Source: Desmodus rotundus (taxonomy: Eukaryota; Chordata; Mammalia; Chiroptera; Phyllostomidae). From it: a stretch of DNA of 64,000 bases. The position numbers and the translations under genes were made by a program. This document shows, piece after piece, positions 12,765-23,862 of this stretch. Under the pieces are notes generated by a model that was not told where the DNA came from, did no database searches, and saw only the letters and a list, made by a program, of their open reading frames with translations. The first letter of the stretch is position 1. Every line of letters starts with the position of its first letter. The stretch is from NCBI RefSeq assembly GCF_022682495.2, contig NC_071390.1, forward strand, positions 169,161,220 through 169,225,219. The letters are read 5' to 3'.

Positions 12765-13165
12765 AGGATGCACTCCCCATTCATGGGAGAGTGAACTGAT
12801 ACAGCCTTTTTGAAGTACAGTTTGGTAATATATATCAAAGTTCTTAAGAAACCGATACAATCTGATCCAGTAATTCTATGTGTAAAGGTTTATTCCTAGG
12901 AAGTGATCAGCTATGTGTGTAAACCTTCAGACTTTATATTTAAGCATATCTGAAATTCTCAAAAATAGGAGGTCGGTTCACTTATTTGTGACACATCTAT
13001 GCCTACTCCATAGCTATTGAAAAATGATTTTGAAGAATAGTGAAAGACGAGGGAAATGATACACTTACCATGTATTAAATGAAAACACACACACACACAC
13101 ACACACAATCCTTAAGATGATAGGAAGAGATTCCAGCTTAATCTTCGTGTTTGGAAATAAACAGT
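12765..13165 (+). mobile_element. old L1 3' fragment
   Basis: Plus-strand L1M-type sequence: landmarks GAACTGATACAGCC, CAGTTTGGTAATATATATCA, CCAGTAATTCTATG and CATGTATTAAATGAAAACAC follow the order of the L1 ORF2 C-terminus to 3' UTR. It is strongly diverged with no open frame. The (CA)n tract sits near its end. Confidence 0.65.
13085..13107 (+). repeat. (CA)n microsatellite
   Basis: About 11 uninterrupted CA units inside an old L1 fragment. Confidence 0.95.
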
Positions 13166-14202
13166 CCTAACATTTTTTCCTTTTTCCCTTTAAATTTTTA
13201 TTGCTGTTTCACAGGTAAAATATGCTCATTGGATAAAAATTAAAATTCATGAAAATAAATAATGTATATGTACATTAGATGATGATGTACACTTTAAATA
13301 TTTTATAAATTTACTTGCTAATTATCATTCACAGTTAGCTAATGTCAGAGACACATGGGTGCATTATATTTTGTACCTTTTTCCTATGTTTTGACCAAAA
13401 TATTATATTCTCATGCTTTTGTAACCTTTCAGATTTTGAAATAAGATATTTCTTACTCCATAAACAGTGCAAGGATTAATTTCCTTCTATACATTAATTT
13501 CCTTCTATACTTCTCTGCGCACTATGTTATTATTCTTTTGGGTAGACCACTAAAAGTAGAATTGTGTTAGACAATGAACTAAGTATTTTAAAGTCTTTAA
13601 TGAGCCCATTATATTTGTATACATTTTTGCATATACACTTAAAATTTGTTTTGTTTTTCTGACTGAAAAAAAAATATATCAGCTTTTAAAAAGTAATTAA
13701 AATATATGAGATCTTAAAAGATTTATTCCCCTTTTTCTTTAAATGTTCTAAATTTTCTGCAGTGGGTGTGCATTCCTTTTATAACCAGAACCCAGTGGTT
13801 TAAGCAAAGGTAATAAACTCTCCAAGTGCATTTTTAAGTTGTGTATATATCAGCACTTCCTTATGACCAGTTCCCTTCTCCAGATCTTGGTGTTACGTCA
13901 CAGTTGTTCTTTTAGTGTTACTATTTGTGATCGTCAGGTGGCCTGTGACACCCCCCAAAAGGAACAACTCAACCATCAGAACTCATTGTGGAAAGATTTC
14001 TTTTTAATTTTTCCATTTTTGTTTTCTTCGAGACCCACTTATCTCAGTGGCAGCCTTGTCTGTGCTGGCATTGGAATGCTTGTTACTGAGGCATATTTGT
14101 GTGTCCATTCGTAAAGTGTTAATGAGGATTTCTAGACCTTTTAATTCTGGAGCGTGCAGTCGGTCTTGTATTTGTTTACTGAGTGTGCTTCACCGTCTCT
14201 AG

Positions 14203-14416
14203 ACCCTCCCCTTGAACTGCCGTCTTTCTACATGACGCCGTCGCATCGTCAAGTCGTGTTTGAAGGAGACAGCCTTCCCTTCCAGTGCATGGCCTCCTAC
14301 ATCGATCAGGACATGCAAGTCTTGTGGTACCAGGATGGGCGGATAGTTGAGACAGATGAGTCCCAGGGCATCTTCGTTGAAAAGAACATGATTCACAATT
14401 GCTCCTTGATTGCCAG
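14203..14416 (+). CDS. ADGRA3: ADGRA3 exon: Ig-like domain, first half
   Basis: A 214-base exon between acceptor CCGTCTCTAG and donor GTAAAC. It encodes PPLELPSFYMTPSHRQVV, then EGDSLPFQCMASY, DMQVLWYQDGRIV and NMIHNCSLIA. FQC is the first Ig disulfide cysteine and VLWYQDG is the core tryptophan strand of an I-set/C2-type Ig fold; NCS is a sequon. The second Ig cysteine is on the next exon, so the Ig domain is split by an intron. The last two bases (AG) take T from the next exon to give the serine of IASALT. Confidence 0.95.
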
Positions 14417-15050
14417 GTAAACTTGTTTCAGTGAAGGATTGTCCCTGTGGATTTTAAATATTCATCGTTGGAGGATCGTGATGTGTACTTGGGATTTGAA
14501 TTAATATTTTATCTTCTTGCATTTAAAAATGTAAGCATCTGGTTTCCTGATTGCTACTCACCGTGTGAAATTAAATAGTCATCTTTTCCACCAGATTTTT
14601 TTAGGGAGTGGGGGAGAAAGTACAGGATGAAAAGGGAACATTGTTAAAAAGTTGGAGGATTTTTGTTTAAAGTTTCAGGAGGAGAAATGTAAACTTTTAG
14701 TGCCAAGCTTAATTTCTAATCATTTCCTGCTGCTAAGCTCAGACTTTCACTTCTAAGAATCACCCAATTTTTGCTCTCTTATGATTAATGCTACATTTTA
14801 AGATGCTTCCTTTCTCTACGCCAGTAGCATAAAAAAATGTAACACCCATCTTGTTAACCCCATGACTGGTGTGAGCACCAAACTCTTCAATTTAAATGTG
14901 CTTTATAAAGTGTAAAAAGCAAAGTAAAAATATATATATTATAACTCACCATATATTTTATTTTGGTAAAATCTTAACCTATAGGCATTGGATTTTCTGT
15001 CTTTGTGTCTCTTCGTCTCTCCATGTATCTCTTACCTTCCTACCAATTCT

Positions 15051-15278
15051 TTCCTCTCTCTCTCTTTTTTTTAAAAGATTTTATTTATTTATTTTTAGAC
15101 AGAGGTGAAGGGTGGGAGAAAGACAGGGAAAGAAGCATCAATGTGTGGTTGCCCCTTGTGCGCCCCCCACTGGGGACCTGGCCAGCAACCCAGGCATGTG
15201 TCCTGATTGGGAATTGAACTGGTAACACTTTGGTTCACAGGCTGGCGCTCAATCCACTAAGTCACACCAGTCAGGGCC
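15051..15278 (-). mobile_element. VES SINE with target duplication
   Basis: Full-length minus-strand copy with a long pyrimidine-rich tail complement on the left, GGGGACCTGGCCAGCAACCC, TTGGGAATTGAACTGG and head complement CACACCAGTCAGGG. The flanks CCTTCCTACCAATTCT (15035-15050) and CCTTCCTACCAATTTCT (15279-15295) are a target duplication with one extra T. Confidence 0.92.
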
Positions 15279-15424
15279 CCTTCCTACCAATTTCTTAAAG
15301 ACCGAATTCTGCTTGAATTTTTGAGAGTAGATCTATGGTTTCCAGACTCTGCTGGGGCACCTGAGGGTAGTATCACAACAGACCCACAGAAATGAATGAA
15401 AATATTATCGAGAAACTAAAGGTT

Positions 15425-15730
15425 CTCAGAGTTGAAGATCATGTCTGGGAATTGTGAGAGTAGAATATTCTATTTTATAATTTGGTTCTCTACTGCAGTT
15501 TTCTCTCTGATTATTAGAGGCATGTTTTCATTTATGTCTTTTAACATGTTTATAGTAGGCGCTTTTAAATCCTTGCCATCTAATTCAAACTTCTGCGTCA
15601 TTGTGGGATTATCACCACTGACTGCTTTTCTTTTGAACATGGCTTATATTTTCCTATTTTTTAAAAAGTATTATTTATATGTCTAGTCATGTTGGATGAT
15701 ATCGTGGACATTGCAGATGATTGATTATAG
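15425..15730. mobile_element. old L1-derived segment
   Basis: The order of landmarks (TTTGGTTCTCTACTGCAG, TTTTAACATGTTTATAGTAG, CTTTTAAATCCTTGCC, GTCTAGTCATGTTGGATG, GGACATTGCAGATG) resembles a recurrent segment of ancient mammalian L1 elements. It is diverged and boundaries are approximate. Confidence 0.5.
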
Positions 15731-17693
15731 AGAAGTCGGCCAAGTACAGCCTATGGGCCAAATCTCCTGGCTGGGCCTAGGATCTGAGAACCTTTTTTAA
15801 TGATTTTAAACAGTTATACTTCAGAGGGCTACATAAGTCCCTATATAATATCCTCAGTGTTGCTTCTTGGCCTTTGAAGAAAAAGTTGGAGTGCTGACTC
15901 TGGGTTTTGTTCTGCTCACCGGAAGAGAGCTGGTTTTTGTTGCCTTGAGCTGTTAGCCTGACTAGATTCAGACTCCCAGCTCTGCCTTCTGTGAGGTGGG
16001 CTGCCTCCGAAATCCCCCCCCCCCGCCGTGTGTGCATTGGGGGTCAGTGTAGAGAGATCTCCGTAGATGTTATGTGTGGAGGCACAGGCTTACAGCCAGC
16101 CTCCTTCCTACCTTTGTCCTCTGATTTTTCTGCAAGTAAGACTGTGACTTTCTGTTTGAGTAAGGCATGTCCTTGAACAAAAGCCATGAAAAACAGTTTT
16201 ATGATTACTCCCCAGGGCCAGCCCCTTCCTCCTCGTGTCAGTGCCTGTCTGGTTTCCTCTTGCTTTGGATCCCTCTCCCTCTCCGTGTGCGCAGATAGTT
16301 GTCACTGGGTGGTGTGGAAAGACCCTGTAAACACCAACTGCAGGGAGGGCCCTGTGACAGGCGCTGCTCTGGGATGGCCAGAAGCAGCGTTCCTTTCTTA
16401 GCTCCTCTGAGGTTGTTAGCGACCGCTTCTTAGGGCCCAGTGAGAGAAGCCTCTGATTGCTACACTGGTTTTACCATGGTGAGAATTTCCTAAGTCTCTA
16501 CGTGTGTTACAACTCATCAACTGTGCACTTCACACAGTTGTTATATGAATAGACAAAAATTGGCATATAATACAAGAGTAGAGCTTTAAAAATACATGGA
16601 ACCTTTTTCTGAATAAAAGCTTTGATTAATTTAGAGCCTTTAATTTTGATGACTGTAAAGTAATTAGATTAATTGATAAAATTATATCAGTAAGTTGTAC
16701 TTTAATCTAAATTCTTTATAGAAGTACAAACCTTCTAAGGAGAGCAGCCTTGCCTAATATTTTTGTTGCTAGGACACTTGCCTAAAGTGAAAATGTTTCA
16801 TATGAAGACTGAGAAGTCCTTTACCCCGAGAAGTTGTAGAAAAAGAAAAGACAGTTATCGAGTTGCTACCTGAGACACCTGTTGATTCTTCAGTGTCTCC
16901 TCATGTCACTGATGCTTGATTAGAAAGACCAAGAGTTTCTGGTTTTCCTCAAAGATTAGATTGAAGCTGCCTCTTTTTCCTCACATCTCCAAGTGTGCTG
17001 TCTTGAGGATACCTGAAAATTTTATTCCAGTAGAATTTGGATTTTTTTTTTTAAAGACACTGGCGTTATTGCTGAAAGTTATCTTTAAAAAATGTTTACA
17101 AAATATTTTAGGACCATAGGTCCCAATGGGAGGGATGGTGCCCGGGGCACCACCGTGAACTTACAGAGGTGCTGTGGGGCATTTTAAGTTTTCGGTGAAG
17201 AACAGTGATACTCACGTTTGTCAGACTCCACACAGCTGCTGGCTCCAGGCAGTTACAGTGTCGCGTTAGATCATGCTAAATTCGGATTCCTTTTGTGGGT
17301 GTCGTACTTTGGGATGTAGAGTTTTTGTCCACTACTTTGACACAAAGCAAGCACCACGTGAAAAATCATTGTGGAACAAGAAATAACGATACCATTATCT
17401 GATCTGTGTCTGATGTTTGATTAATTTTGTAATGCTCAGCAGGCACACACAAGCCATTAAATGTAGTTATTGAAGAAGATGTTTATTTCAAATTGATGTG
17501 TGCTACTTATTCAAATGGCTACTGAGTTATTAGGACATAGATACACGGTTTGGGGATTTAATTTGGTAATTAGCACCACCATAGGTATTTTTTTTTTGGT
17601 CTAGGGGCACCATGAAAAAGTTATCTAGTCAGTGAAGGGGCTGTGAACCAAGAGAGTTTGGAAATCTATTGGATTACGGGATGATTTCCATGA

Positions 17694-17811
17694 CTACACA
17701 CACACACACACACACATACATATACACACATATACAGATACATATGTATATATACACATATATACATATACATATATACACTTATATATATATATGCACA
17801 TACACACATAC
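17694..17811. repeat. compound CA/TA microsatellite
   Basis: An (AC)n tract passes into alternating ATAC/TATA/ACATAT units over about 118 bp. Purine-pyrimidine alternation is nearly continuous, so the tract could adopt Z-DNA or cruciform forms; its length is likely to vary between individuals. Confidence 0.95.
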
Positions 17812-18886
17812 TTTTTCCTATTTCAGTAGAGTCATATGAGTAGAAAGTTTGATAAGCTTTCTGGTTATTTAAATTTAATGTCAGACTCTTGTGTCACATT
17901 TTCTTGGAATATATTTATTACAATGTATCGGTATACTTACTGACCTAGTAGAGATGCTAAACATTTCCTTTGATTCAGCGTAATGGTGCCTCAAAGTCTT
18001 TATTAGAATATTTGTTGCGTAGCCATTGATGGCTTCGGAGACTGGAAAAATGTGTGTTACATTTCAAGACATAATTTTGTAAGTTACTGACAATGGTATT
18101 TTGTGTCTAATTACTTATCATTTGTATCTACTTAAAAGCAAAGCCTAATTTGTCCTGTGAGTGTGGGGAATAAAGGTTAATTAAATGTTCTGACATTTGC
18201 TCTTTAATTAATAGGCTTTATGTTAGACAATTATGACTTCCTCTCGCCAATTATATTTACTGATAACTATTGAGAAATATAGCTGTTTTGTAAATTGAAG
18301 TATACCTTTACATGGAAACTCCTTTTGTTAAACCATTAATTAATTAGTAATTTACTACATCCTTTTAGAGACTTAACAAGTTGTTTCTTGTATAACCCTT
18401 CTTCCATGAAATATTTTACCTTCAATGTTTTCTTAATTACATACTTTATAATATTAATCTCCTTTGTTCATGCTTGAATATTTTCCTTAGAATCAGTAAA
18501 AAGCTAGACATAGCTTAGAAACTTCTCCATCGGTTTTGCCAAAGAATGTGCCACGGTGTTCTGCCCTTGCACTTGCTGTCCCCTGCCTGCTGTGCCCTGC
18601 CCTCCCTTGTCTGGAAGGAGATGTCTCAGGCATTACGTACCATTGCACTGTGTATTCATAGATCTACTATTGCTCTTCCTGTAGTATTGCAAGTGCCTTT
18701 ACCTGCTCACCCTGACTTGCTGCTGAAGTACTGAAAAGGAGGGACATTTAAGTTCGTTTTCGCCCAGCAAGTGCTTGGCCCACAGTGCGCCCTCAGACGT
18801 ATTTGTAAATGTGTGGTGGAAGCCCAGGCTGTGGCCCTTTGTGCCTAACCGTGTTTTCTCTCTTTTTAAAATCTTTCTTCATGCAG

Positions 18887-19051
18887 TGCCCTAACCATTT
18901 CTAATATTCAGGCTGGGTCGACCGGAAACTGGGGCTGCCACGTCCACACCAAGCGTGGGAACAGCACAAGAACAGTCGATATCGTTGTATTAGAAAGCTC
19001 CGCGCAGTACTGCCCCCCCGAGAGGGTGGTGAACAACAAAGGTGACTTCAG
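18887..19051 (+). CDS. ADGRA3: ADGRA3 exon: Ig-like domain, second half, and linker
   Basis: A 165-base exon after acceptor CTTCATGCAG. It encodes ALTISNIQAGSTGNWGCHV, a typical final Ig strand set in which GNWGC carries the second disulfide cysteine. RGNSTRTVDIVVLESS follows, then AQYCPPERVVNNKGDF, which begins the hormone-receptor region. NST is a sequon. The donor reads GTCGGT, with C at +3, weaker than the usual purine. It is nevertheless the only GT that keeps the frame: AG+G gives R, then WPRTLAG. Two more in-frame GTs follow within the readable intron, so leaky splicing is possible but unproven. Confidence 0.94.
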
Positions 19052-20858
19052 GTCGGTGGCACGGACAGTGCTGGGAAAAGTCCAGTTTGCCCCACACCCC
19101 TTTTTATCCACAAAAGCACCTAATTGGTCTCCTACCCTCCGTGAGAATATTGGAGAAATGTACGTGCATTTACATATATCTTTATAAATCTAAGGACTAC
19201 CCTTTAGAACAGTGATTTCAGAATCATTTACAGAGAATAAAGCCGAAACCAAACAGGTGGCGGAACTTTATCTCAAATCTGTTGACGTAAGTCTCTCTGA
19301 AGGTAGAGCCAGAAGTGTTCGTTTTTAAGAGGTGGTTTTGTTCAAAAAGTTAACAGCCACTGCTGTGGGGAAACATTTTGGAAGTTCTACTAACATAGTA
19401 CAGAACTCAGACAGGCTGTCCGGGTTTCCTGCTTTTGTTTGTTTGTTTGATTTTTCAGGGTTTTTTAATGGATGAACTTTGGAAGGGTTTGTGTTGCTAG
19501 TAAGTCTCTTTTAACTATTGACGGTAAGTAGAGACCCTAGTCAGGAGAACCATGTCCGATTTCCCTCCCCATGTGGTTCTTCTGTCAGTTAAAGAAAGAA
19601 GAACTGAAGGGGGTAAGAAATTGGGTATATGTGTTTACCCTTTGGTTTTTTTTAATTCTCCTTGATATGACTATATGGAAATCAACATTCATTATTGCCA
19701 ATAGATACAGAAGCTGTTGGGGGCCTGGCCCTTGGGGCGCTGCCATTGGTGTTGGACCCCGTTAACATAAGCAGAATGAGTGAAGGGATTTTTTTTTTGT
19801 GTGTAGGAAGTTTAGAGTTTGTGAGAGGTAACACCTTTGACCTAGTCTCTCTTTAGTTTCAAAGTTGCTTTAGAACATCTTTAAATGTATTGTTTACTTA
19901 ATGTTCTTTTATGTTCTGGATTTGAATAATGAGTTTGTGGTTGATATAAACGAAGGGAGATTCGGTGCTCTTAAGAGCAGCATGAAGGCTGTGGAATGCC
20001 AGTCCATCTGTTTGCCGTTGGTGCCCTTGCTGCCTTGTGGCTGTCAGCCGGATTTTTAAGGATAAGAAAAGCCTTCGGTGTTAGTCTTTCAAGTCCAAGG
20101 TGAAGGAACAATAACAGCATCTTTAGCTCAGCTATTTCTTCATTGTTTTTTTTAAAAATAATATTTTTTAAATTTTCCTTGACATGGATGTGGAAGTCAG
20201 CATTTATTGTTGCTGGTGGTTATCTTTTTTATAAAGATTTTGTTTATTTTTGAGAGAGAGAGGAAAGGACAGCAAAAGAGAAACATTGATGTCAGAGAGA
20301 AACAAGGATCATTTGCCTCTCACATACTCCCTACTGGGGACCTGGCCTGAAACCCAGGCATGTGCCCCGACTTGGAATCGAACAGGCAACCTTTCGGTTT
20401 GCAGGCTGACACTCAATCCACTGAGCCACACCAGCCAGAGTATGGCTTGGCTGAATCTTTTCTGCAGATTAATGGTTAATCTATAATACGTATATTATAT
20501 ATCTTAAATTGAAATAGATGACATTTGGTTCTTTTTTATATTCAAAATCTTTTATTATATAATCAGAACATGACGTTCTCTGTTTATGACATTTTCTATT
20601 TTTACTCATAGTGTTTGCGTGTTATACATTTTTCAAAATAGAAGAGGAATCTAATTATTTCACTAATTAATCAATTACTCATCTTTTGACATGCTTCAAG
20701 TTATTATTCAGTTTCACTTCCACTGCATTAATAAGAATTTCACTGAGTGTGGCTTGATCTATTTATAAAAACTTTGGTCTTTTTAAAAAATATGTTCTGA
20801 TTCTGGCTTTTCCTCCACTATTGCTGTGTCTTACGCTGTTTTGTCGTCCTGTGACCAG
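19052..20858 (+). other. intron between Ig and HormR exons
   Basis: Contains one VES SINE (20233-20439). The rest (19052-20230 and 20440-20858) is AT-rich sequence without a recognised repeat or exon. Confidence 0.7.
20233..20439 (-). mobile_element. VES SINE
   Basis: Minus-strand copy retaining the internal GAGAAACATTGATGT / CAGAGAGAAAC direct repeat of longer VES elements, GGGGACCTGGCCTGAAACCC, the B-box complement TTGGAATCGAACAGG, and the head complement CACACCAGCCAGAG. A clear target duplication is not seen. Confidence 0.88.
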
Positions 20859-21060
20859 GTGGCCCAGGACGCTGGCGGGCATCACTGCCTACCTGCAGTG
20901 CACGCGGAACACCCACGGCAGCGGGATCTACCCCGGGAACCCACAGGACGAGAGAAAGGCTTGGCGCAGATGTGACCGAGGAGGCTTTTGGGCAGATGAT
21001 GACTATTCTCGCTGCCAGTATGCAAACGATGTCACTAGAGTTCTCTATATGTTTAATCAG
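20859..21060 (+). CDS. ADGRA3: ADGRA3 exon: hormone-receptor (HormR) domain
   Basis: A 202-base exon with acceptor GTGACCAG and donor GTAACT, ending in phase 0. It encodes WPRTLAGITAYLQC, then GIYPGNPQDERKAWRRCDRG, GFWADDDYSRCQYANDV and TRVLYMFNQ. The pattern of tryptophan and cysteine with RRCDRGGFW is the secretin-type HormR signature found between Ig and GAIN in several adhesion GPCRs. No hormone ligand is established for it. The exon is CpG-rich relative to its flanking introns, as expected for conserved coding sequence. Confidence 0.96.
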
Positions 21061-22013
21061 GTAACTAGAAGGTCTTCAGATTTACTGAGGTTGTCAACGA
21101 AACATGGTATTCAAACCAGATATGAAAGATCATTTTTAAAATATTTGTCAAGTATACAGATTTGGTGTTTATACTTCGCTTGATGGATCTGTCTCCGGAA
21201 TAAGTTCTGGTCTTCTCAAATGGTGTTCATGGCCCTCAGTGGTGCCCCTCTTCCCTGTCACTGCCGGGCATTGTGCCTTTGTTTGAATACCTGTGTTATC
21301 TGTATCCACCAGACAAAATCCCGGCCATCCTTCACGTCTACCTGGGAGCTACCCCGTGGGCTCCTTTTTATGATCCCTTTGTCACAGGTGACCCCTTGTC
21401 ATACCTGTACCCCTCACTGCCTTTCCCTGTATTTGCTTTTATGTGTCTTTTATAAACCCTCCCAGATGACAACCAGCTGGAAGACAAGTTTCTGTGTTAC
21501 ACATTTTCTTAGGATCCTTAGCCACCTAATAGACCCTTTTTGCAATGCTTGGTGCCGAGTCATGTTTAAGTCAATAAAGAAACAAATGTAAAACATTGCT
21601 GGCGGTGCTTGGTGATACAGATAAGTGCTAAATAAGTGGTTCATAGCCCTGTGCAGGGAGGTATTGATTCCTCCCAGCTGGAATACTCAGGGAAGACTTT
21701 TCCCAGCAATTGGGGTTGAGTTTGTGTAGATTGGGATAAGCGAAGAGGAAGCGATGGTGCAGCATGTTTATGTGGTGGCGTTTTCTGTATTACCATTCAT
21801 TCCAAGTCTTAAAAACATTCCCCTCAGGTCAGTTTCCATTAACATTTTATTTTTCTCAGGTTTGAAAAAGCGTTTTAGGAGGCCATGGTGAGTAAATGTT
21901 AAGAGTTTGAATTCATTGCAGTGTTTCGAAATGCAAAGAAAAAATGTTAAAAATGTTGTTGATCGATTTGCTAAATGTTTTTTTTTTTTTTTTTTTTTGC
22001 ATTTTCATTGTAG
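21061..22013 (+). other. intron between HormR and GAIN exons
   Basis: A 953-bp intron without a recognised repeat except the T21 run at 21978-21998. The HormR frame stays open 41 codons into it (to 21183), but no recognisable protein is added. Confidence 0.7.
21978..21998 (+). repeat. T21 homopolymer at the GAIN-exon acceptor
   Basis: An uninterrupted run of 21 T residues that ends 12 bases before the intron's terminal TAG. It overlaps the zone where the polypyrimidine tract and branch point are expected. Homopolymers of this length are unstable, so alleles may differ. Confidence 0.9.
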
Positions 22014-22169
22014 ATGCCTCTCAATCTTACCAATGCTGTGGCCACAGCAAGGCAATTACTGGCGTACACCGTGGAAGCAGCCAACTTTTCTGACAAGATG
22101 GATGTCATATTTGTGGCTGAAATGATAGAAAAATTTGGAAGATTTACCAGAGAGGAAAAATCAAAAGAG
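22014..22169 (+). CDS. ADGRA3: ADGRA3 exon: start of GAIN domain
   Basis: A 156-base, 52-codon exon (phase 0 to 0) after acceptor TTTTCATTGTAG. A run of 21 T residues (21978-21998) lies just upstream and serves as, or next to, the polypyrimidine tract. It encodes [20 protein letters not shown], then [20 protein letters not shown] and [12 protein letters not shown]. These are the amphipathic helices of GAIN subdomain A. NLT and NFS are sequons. The donor GTATTT is weak; reading on into the intron gives 33 more codons, a stop, and an AATAAA at 22276 (see findings). Confidence 0.95.
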
Positions 22170-22899
22170 GTATTTTTCTGGTTCCAAGTGGGTTGCATAT
22201 CGCAAGTCAATAAATGGTCGCGTGGTCTTGAATCTTTATTTTTAAAGCCTGTTTATGTTTACTGTATTTGAACTAAATAAATACACTTTTTACATCAAAA
22301 ATTGTCATTGAGAAACTCATAATCTGTTAGTGACCTTGTGTTGGGAGGCCTAGAGGTGACCTATCAGTTCTTGGAAATTAATGTACCACGATACAGTGTA
22401 GCCGACCAGGAGAAAGAAGGTTTGCTCCGTGCTGTGGGTGAGCCAGGGCTGCCTGTGTTCGGCTTCCCAGGTTTCTCTTCTCCCCACAGCCCTCCGCTCT
22501 CTCTTCTTAATAAGGTTTAGTCACCCAGAGTGTGTGTGACGTTACTTAATTCCTTTTGTAATGTCCTGGAGAAATGCAAGTCTGTTTTAGGAACTTTCTT
22601 GGAATTTCAAGTGATTGGAATATACAAGTTACGGAAATTTAGTGGCTTTGCAAAGTAGTGCATTTTAACAGACCCTTTTTAAAACCGATGACTTGGTGCC
22701 CACGTGATACCCTGTAGGGGAAAACTTTGACAACAGCAGTTTCCAGAATGAATGAGCAGCAAATCCTGCTTTGAATGAGTTTCAAGACGGAGATTAACAT
22801 ATTCTTAAGCTCTAAGTTTCCAGCTATGTGAGAACTTTATATATCCTGCTTCTTTTGTGATGTAATTATTTATATGGAAATGAATTCTAGAGGTAGAAG

Positions 22900-23020
22900 A
22901 AACCTAGGTCAAGTCATAAACTGAAGCCTAAATAAAATTAAATGATTTTTTCCAAGGTTATGCTGCTAGGTTACGGCAGGGCTGAAAACAGAAGCCAAGA
23001 ACCTTGGCGTCTAGTCCAGG
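22900..23020 (+). repeat. MIR remnant
   Basis: Landmarks CATAAACTGAAGCCTAAATA, CAAGGTTATGCTGCTAGG, GGCAGGGCTG and CTTGGCGTCTAGTCCAGG follow the MIR core order. Diverged; ends approximate. Confidence 0.6.
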
Positions 23021-23232
23021 TTTCCTGCAGTTTCACACTTACCTTCTAGAAATGTTGCCCTGTCGCGCTATCCGAAAGCACTCAGTAGCCATCTGTGGGG
23101 AAAGTACTGTGCTAAACAAACTCTCTATATAGGACATCTCAGATTCATGAATATGTTAAAACATAAAAAAACTAAGCCTTGTTTTCCTTCGTCATTCAAG
23201 CAAGGAATTTTTTGGGTACAATTTCTTGCATT

Positions 23233-23862
23233 TTAGAGATAAGTTTTGGAAGTGCAGCCCCAGTACATTAGGCGCTGTACTCGATATGATGTAGCTGTTA
23301 AAGGAAGGAAAATAGATACAGGTATGTACAGAGGACTCAGGTGAACACACCACTTGGTAATGAGATAATGTGTCAGTGTTGTCGTCTGAACTTCAGACCA
23401 CAGTTTTGTCACTGAGCTCTCCTGCTTTCTGATTGTGTCTCTGGCCACAGCCTGCTCCCTGTGGTGAGTTTTCTCTGCCCTGGGAAAAGCTGCCTGGATT
23501 CTGGCTCTGGGGCAGTTCTGCTCTCCGTTGTAGAGCCTAATCACAGCTTTGCTGCCCACATGATTACAAGTCATTCGTGGAAGTGGGATGTTCTGAGTCA
23601 CTAAAGTAATTGGAATGACATTTGGAATGTGCACATTGAAACAGATTTTGCCACCGTACAGTATATATTTATCTCCATGCCTCCCTGTTTCGAGGTGAGG
23701 GCCTTTGCTCACCCTCCAGGTCGTGAAGAGCAGTGTGGTGCCCAGAGGTGTGCATTTCACTGTGTTTGCTAGTGTGTGGTGTGACTGGTCTGCTGCTTTG
23801 GAATGTGCTTCGGGGCCAGTGTCTTGTTGATGACTGAAAGTAAATTTGGTTTCATGGGTCAT
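23233..23862 (-). other. unexplained 209-codon open frame
   Basis: The longest intronic frame, apart from the antisense frame at 30978-31619, that is not made of repeats. It opens at an ATG on the minus strand and runs to a stop near 23233. The product is basic and histidine/threonine-rich (for example HLETGRHGDKYILYGG and LTHYLITKWCVHLSP). I recognise no domain, no signal peptide and no transmembrane segment. A chance frame or fragment of an unlisted repeat is more likely than a gene; I would not annotate a protein. Confidence 0.15.

Larger units (their letters stand above)
12451..14202 (+). other. intron between LRR cap and Ig exons
   Basis: Mostly old L1 debris: a plus-strand 3' part at about 12765-13165 containing a (CA)n at 13085-13107, then further old L1-like sequence to about 13560. 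A direct duplication of TTAATTTCCTTCTATAC occurs in tandem around 13477-13510. The last 600 bases before the Ig exon show nothing I recognise. Confidence 0.65.
14417..18886 (+). other. intron within the Ig domain
   Basis: Contains a VES SINE (15051-15278), an old L1 segment (about 15425-15730) and a CA/TA microsatellite (17694-17811). The stretches 15800-17690 and 17830-18880 show no repeat that I can name. The latter is AT-rich with many ATTA/TAAT motifs and might be conserved noncoding sequence, but that needs an alignment. Confidence 0.7.

Noticed and set aside
20821..21183. 120-codon frame as a single-exon gene
   Set aside because: It is the HormR exon plus intron read-through on both sides.
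21220..21591. Overlapping 123- and 60-codon frames in the short intron before the GAIN exon
   Set aside because: No recognisable peptide, no splice context, composition like the surrounding intron.
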